Positions 60,586 through 64,000 of a stretch of 64,000 bases of DNA are shown one piece after another. Origin of the DNA: Pseudodesulfovibrio profundus (GTDB lineage: Bacteria; Desulfobacterota; Desulfovibrionia; Desulfovibrionales; Desulfovibrionaceae); the NCBI RefSeq assembly GCF_900217235.1, contig NZ_LT907975.1, positions 3,261,001-3,325,000 on the forward strand. The letters are read 5' to 3'. How positions within the stretch are numbered: position 1 is the stretch's first letter; each line of letters starts with the position of its first letter. Both the position numbers and the translations under genes were made by a program. Under the pieces are notes generated by a model. It had not been told where the DNA came from, ran no database searches, and was given only the letters and a program-made list of their open reading frames with translations.

Positions 60586-60616
60586 TATAAAATTGAAATA
60601 TCACGGCAGCTCTAGA

Positions 60617-63103
60617 TTAAGATGTGAGCTTGGCCAGCGTTTTATGGAAGTGATGGCGGGAGATCATGTAACCACGAAGCGTCTTCTTGTCCTTCGGTGA
60701 GTAGTGCGCACCGCAGAGATCTCCTGTGCGCTTGGGGATCAAAATCTTACGTGCTTTCAGCCAGGAAATGAATCGGAGCAGCGTTGGTTTGTCCTTGGCT
60801 ACTTTGCTCATTTCCTTGCTGGGAATAAGGATACGGTGCCGGTCGATTTCAATATATGAAGTAGGAGAACAAGCACCCCATTCCACAAGTTTGTCCGTCG
60901 GGGGCATGGAAATTTTCATCTGCTTGAGAAGGCTGCCAAAGAAAACATCTCGGCTATCGATCACTGCCATGAATTGATCGAAAATTGACATGATGGAATC
61001 GCCTCGCCACCAATTTTTCAGCCCAATCTGATCGACATCTCCCACTGCCATGAAGAAACGCAGATAATCCGAAACCTGTCTGTTTGGTCGTGGCCTGGTT
61101 GCCCATGCCAACTGCTTTTTGAAACGTTTTTCATCGGCCTGGATTCTTTCAAGGCAGCCAGCGCTATGAACTGCGAGCTGCTGTACCATGGCGCGTGTGG
61201 CGTTATGGTTGAAACGGAATCCCTGCGAGGTCGAATCCCCAAGCCATATGTCAATGCCTAGGACATTGTTCTGGTGCGTGAAGATGTGGAATCCTTTTTC
61301 GTGATTATGGTCCTGCCCCATGGGCGTTTTACCACATGAGATAATGACTCCTTGGACTCCTTTGTCCCTTCCCTTTCGCCCTTTGAAATACCGCCTGACC
61401 AGGCTGTTCATCGCCTTAGTCTTGGCCGCCGGGATTTCAAGAATGCCAAGCGCAGCATCCTTGTGCTGCATCTTCAGGGCAATTTCGTGTTTTTTCGCAT
61501 CGGCAAACTTGTAGGGCATTTGGTTCCATACCGAACACGCGGCGTGGACGACCGCCGCCCGTCCGGCCTCAGTTCCACCATGGAAATGAAGATTCAGCCC
61601 GGAGAGTTGTCTGTGCTTGAGGTACGGTGCGGACAGTGAAGCCAGCGTGGCAAGCAGGATGTAGGGATCAGTAGTTTCCTCGCGAATGGATACGGGTGGG
61701 AGCAGCTTCCGGCTTCTCTCTTCAGTGGGAACCACCCAATTTTGTCTCACATACCCTGAAGCGGTCGAGCCATTGTCCCCCGGAAATATGAATTCATTGT
61801 CCTTTTGCCAGCCGCCATATTTCGAGACGCGGGGCGATGGCTTATTAAGGGGCTTTCGCGGGAATTGGCTGACAATATAGTCCCGGATGCTCCCTTTGTC
61901 TTGCGTGTTGTTGGGAGTGTACACCCCGTGGGAGTGGAGCAGCGCGAAAAGCTGCGTCGAGCTGATGTCCTTCTCGGAAACAATAAGCTCTTTCCTGAAG
62001 CCACGATCGTCACAGCAGATGAGTCGCCGCGCTCCTTCTTCATGGTCGAATTGGGCCAGCTCCTCTACCCAAATTGGATTCATGAGTCGTGTATGCTGTC
62101 CGTCCGCTTCATTCAGGTACAATCCGGTTCGCTTGAGTTGAACACCATTGTGACTCTGGTATGGGGTATGTTGATGCACTGGAGATCTGGACAGGTACTG
62201 CAGGGCCAAGGGCGAAGTGACGCCGCAGTCCTTTTTGCAGGGAAAATTGCCACCGTGTTCAGCTACGAAGGTCGCTACCTTATTGCATGGGATCGGTTCC
62301 GGGTACTGCGCCTTGGCTTCTTTAAAACGCTGTCCGTTGAGTCCGCACAGGAGATGCCCACCACCGTGCATCTCAATAAGACGCAGGAAGTATGAGATAT
62401 TTGCCCCGATGATTCGCCAGGCTATAGCCAGGTGCTCTTCGGTCACGGACTGTTGGTTGAGCAGTGCGGAAAAAACCTTGCAGCCCCGTATGTAGGCAGG
62501 ATTGGTTCTGAGAAAATCTTTTCGGCCCGAGGCATCATCGTGTGCCATGAAGTATTCAGACGCCAGGAACGACAGAGGGATGGTCTGCTGATGCTGGAGA
62601 TTTGAGAGCTTGGGCGCGGCCTCGCTCCAGAACACGGGTGTTTGGTTGACTAAAGTCGTCGGAAGCTGTTTGGCAAAGGTAAATCCTTGAATTTTATGAT
62701 CGAAGTCGAGTCGGCTTGGGGAACCGATATCTCCCCTAAAGGTTGTCTCAGGGATGATGAGTTCGAATCCAAGTCTATGGAAATGGACCTGGATACTGTG
62801 TAGGGGCACTTGGTAGTAAGTGAGGACTTCCTCAATCTCTGGGGGGAGAAAGGGACTGACGAGGGCCGTGAATGGCTGAATTGTGCCCGGACGGTTCTCG
62901 TGTGGCCAATCGAAAAATAAGTGCAAGTCACCCCAAATGCGTTTTGGCCTGACGACCTCCTCTAGTGGGTGAGAGTATGAATGGACGCTGAAAGCTTCCG
63001 CGCCTTGCTTAATCATAGCCGACCGGTTGGCCGGGTTATCAATGAAACACTTATAGAAATTATTGGCGAAAAGTGCGTAGCGGTGTCGAGGCGTATTCGT
63101 CAT
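60617..63103 (-). CDS. DUF927-like protein with degenerate P-loop, primase-associated
   Basis: An 828-residue protein. A middle part has a Cys-rich segment (FPCKKDCGVTSPLALQYL) like the C-terminal domains found with prim-pols. From about 435 it reads PRVSKYGGWQKDNEFIFPGDNG and then FHGGTEAGRAAVVHAACSVWN. In DUF927 helicase-type ATPases this last segment is a P-loop with GK[ST]; here the lysine and threonine are replaced (GRAA). So ATP use is doubtful. It lies on the opposite strand to the prim-pol gene and could be a structural or regulatory relic. Family call is by pattern only. Confidence 0.55.
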   Translation of the reverse strand: MTNTPRHRYALFANNFYKCFIDNPANRSAMIKQGAEAFSVHSYSHPLEEVVRPKRIWGDLHLFFDWPHENRPGTIQPFTALVSPFLPPEIEEVLTYYQVPLHSIQVHFHRLGFELIIPETTFRGDIGSPSRLDFDHKIQGFTFAKQLPTTLVNQTPVFWSEAAPKLSNLQHQQTIPLSFLASEYFMAHDDASGRKDFLRTNPAYIRGCKVFSALLNQQSVTEEHLAIAWRIIGANISYFLRLIEMHGGGHLLCGLNGQRFKEAKAQYPEPIPCNKVATFVAEHGGNFPCKKDCGVTSPLALQYLSRSPVHQHTPYQSHNGVQLKRTGLYLNEADGQHTRLMNPIWVEELAQFDHEEGARRLICCDDRGFRKELIVSEKDISSTQLFALLHSHGVYTPNNTQDKGSIRDYIVSQFPRKPLNKPSPRVSKYGGWQKDNEFIFPGDNGSTASGYVRQNWVVPTEERSRKLLPPVSIREETTDPYILLATLASLSAPYLKHRQLSGLNLHFHGGTEAGRAAVVHAACSVWNQMPYKFADAKKHEIALKMQHKDAALGILEIPAAKTKAMNSLVRRYFKGRKGRDKGVQGVIISCGKTPMGQDHNHEKGFHIFTHQNNVLGIDIWLGDSTSQGFRFNHNATRAMVQQLAVHSAGCLERIQADEKRFKKQLAWATRPRPNRQVSDYLRFFMAVGDVDQIGLKNWWRGDSIMSIFDQFMAVIDSRDVFFGSLLKQMKISMPPTDKLVEWGACSPTSYIEIDRHRILIPSKEMSKVAKDKPTLLRFISWLKARKILIPKRTGDLCGAHYSPKDKKTLRGYMISRHHFHKTLAKLTS

Positions 63104-63258
63104 CGGCGTGTCTGTTTGATTTCATGGAATGTCATCAAGGGTTAGCATGCCATGCTCGTCCTTTTCAGGCAATGAATCACAGCTCAAGAATCCGCTTCAA
63201 ATAATTTTTCACAACGAGGTGACATCTTGTGAGAACAAATGAACACAGGAGGTTACAC
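63104..63258. other. Divergent region between the DUF927-like and AlpA-like genes
   Basis: 155 bp; expected to hold promoters in both directions. No operator was recognised. Confidence 0.3.
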
Positions 63259-63477
63259 GTGGACAATCTCAAACAAGAACTAATGGAACATCTGCCCCCG
63301 ATATTCGCTGGCCGCGCCGTGGACTCCCTGACCGGAAACGCCGTCAGATGGCGGACGATCCAGAACCTTCGGAGTCAGAAGAAGATCCCCGAAGAATGCT
63401 TTATGCGGCAGGGATCGCGAAAGACCTTGCTGGTCAGGGCACCGTTTGTGGAATGGTTCCTTCAACATATCAACTAG
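63259..63477 (+). CDS. AlpA-like small DNA-binding protein
   Basis: 72 residues from GTG 63259, which has AGGAGG six bases upstream (an earlier GTG at 63229 lacks such a site). VRWRTIQNLRSQKKIPEECFMRQGSRKTLLVRAPFVEWF is the excisionase/AlpA-type winged helix seen in integrated elements. It probably directs excision or regulates the element's genes. Confidence 0.7.
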   Translation: MDNLKQELMEHLPPIFAGRAVDSLTGNAVRWRTIQNLRSQKKIPEECFMRQGSRKTLLVRAPFVEWFLQHIN

Positions 63478-63503
63478 TGTCCGCCTTGAATAAAAGGCGT
63501 TCG

Positions 63504-63534
63504 AAAGGCCGGAGAGCAACGCTCCCCGGCCTTT
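63504..63534 (+). terminator. Terminator between AlpA-like gene and prim-pol
   Basis: AAAGGCCGG pairs with CCGGCCTTT, with GAG/CTC inside, followed by T residues. Confidence 0.75.
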
Positions 63535-63559
63535 TCAATTTGCAACAGGAGAAGATGTA

Positions 63560-64000
63560 ATGGAATTGGTCTATTACTGGGCCCCCTTGAACGGCGATAA
63601 GCCGGGGCCCTGGGAAAAGATTATGGCCTCTCAGGATGTTTTCGAGCTTGCGCGACAAAAGGGTGCAGCTTTTCTGTCGACCATGGCTTTTGAATACGAA
63701 CCTGAGAAGGACAAGGAAGAGCCTCGTCGGTATGGCGACCTTGTCATTGACTTTGATTGCAAAGATGACCCTGAACAAGCGCGTAAAGATTGCGTCATAT
63801 TCGTGAACCATTTGTTCGGGTACATGGTGCGGCCTGGAGAACTGCGGTACTGGATAACCGGCTCTAAAGGGTTTCATATAATAGTCCCATCGTATTTGTT
63901 CGGTGGCATCGAAGGTGACCCCTTGCTCCCTCAAATCTATGCAAGGATGGTGCAGTTCCTTACCGTGCGCATATGGCATGGTCAGCCTAATTCGGTGGAC
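63560..64000 (+). CDS. Primase-polymerase (AEP-type), N-terminal part
   Basis: ATG 63560 with AGGAGAA upstream; the frame runs off the window after 147 codons with no stop. RYGDLVIDFDCKDDPEQA supplies a DxD metal site and GELRYWITGSKGFHIIVPSYLFGG a typical archaeo-eukaryotic primase SxH-type motif. It probably primes and copies element DNA. The DUF927-like protein on the other strand is of the type usually found with such primases. Confidence 0.75.
   Translation, partial: MELVYYWAPLNGDKPGPWEKIMASQDVFELARQKGAAFLSTMAFEYEPEKDKEEPRRYGDLVIDFDCKDDPEQARKDCVIFVNHLFGYMVRPGELRYWITGSKGFHIIVPSYLFGGIEGDPLLPQIYARMVQFLTVRIWHGQPNSVD

Overview
The window looks like chromosomal DNA of an anaerobic, sulfate-reducer-type deltaproteobacterium (Desulfovibrionaceae, Pseudodesulfovibrio/Desulfovibrio-like). 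This is inferred from gene content: NrfHA nitrite reductase, a FeoA/FeoB cluster with DUF4198 proteins and a FeoB-associated Cys-rich peptide, a Fur regulon that includes GGDEF and HD-GYP proteins, a P1B-6-type ATPase locus, and a double-cubane-type reductase. No rRNA or complete tRNA gene is present to confirm it.

Layout. (1) 1-5.5 kb: AT-rich surface-polysaccharide DNA with the end of a methyltransferase-like gene, two sulfotransferase-like genes, an IS3-family element (3181-4546) that has replaced the 3' end of the second one, and a frameshifted membrane-protein gene. (2) 5.9-17.2 kb: a minus-strand glycan operon (acetyltransferase, CMP-sugar synthetase fusion, FkbM methyltransferase, double-GT2, methyltransferase, GT8, pyruvyltransferase, double-GT1, GT2). 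(3) 17.6-19.4 kb: a methyltransferase and an ankyrin-type lipoprotein. (4) 19.6-26.7 kb: a Fur-box-preceded DUF2325 gene, then a tight operon with Sia-type signalling genes (GGDEF, PP2C phosphatase, SiaB-like kinase, SiaC-like phosphoprotein), a MoxR ATPase/VWA pair, an unknown protein and Fur. (5) 26.7-39.7 kb: a second Fur-family regulator with a coupled 49-aa ORF, feoA, an IS-broken second feoA, feoB, DUF4198 proteins, an HD-GYP protein, and a zinc-type ABC transporter whose binding-protein gene is split by an IS5-type element. (6) 39.8-46.6 kb: flavodoxin and a cluster that I read as a ferrosome (Fez-type iron organelle) locus: HMA-like proteins, DUF6110-like small membrane proteins, a P1B-6 ATPase, a Gly-rich membrane protein and a CDF-NifX fusion, with two clear Fur boxes inside it. 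(7) 46.7-58.9 kb: SLC13-type permease, taurine/nitrate-type ABC transporter, double-cubane-type reductase, NhaB, NrfHA, OFA-family MFS transporter with a winged-helix regulator. (8) 59.0 kb to the end: an integrated element beginning at a tRNA 3'-end fragment: tyrosine integrase, a DUF927-like protein with a degenerate P-loop, an AlpA-like protein and a primase-polymerase cut by the window end.

How it works together. The centre (19.6-46.6 kb) is a metal-homeostasis island. Palindromes matching the Fur box stand before DUF2325, feoA, a DUF4198 gene and the Fez-like genes. Import (FeoAB, zinc ABC), storage or sequestration (P1B-6/CDF), iron-sparing electron transfer (flavodoxin) and c-di-GMP synthesis and breakdown appear to be wired to iron. 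Three different insertion sequences have damaged genes here (sulfotransferase, feoA2, znuA), and two of the insertion events can be reconstructed from the sequence.
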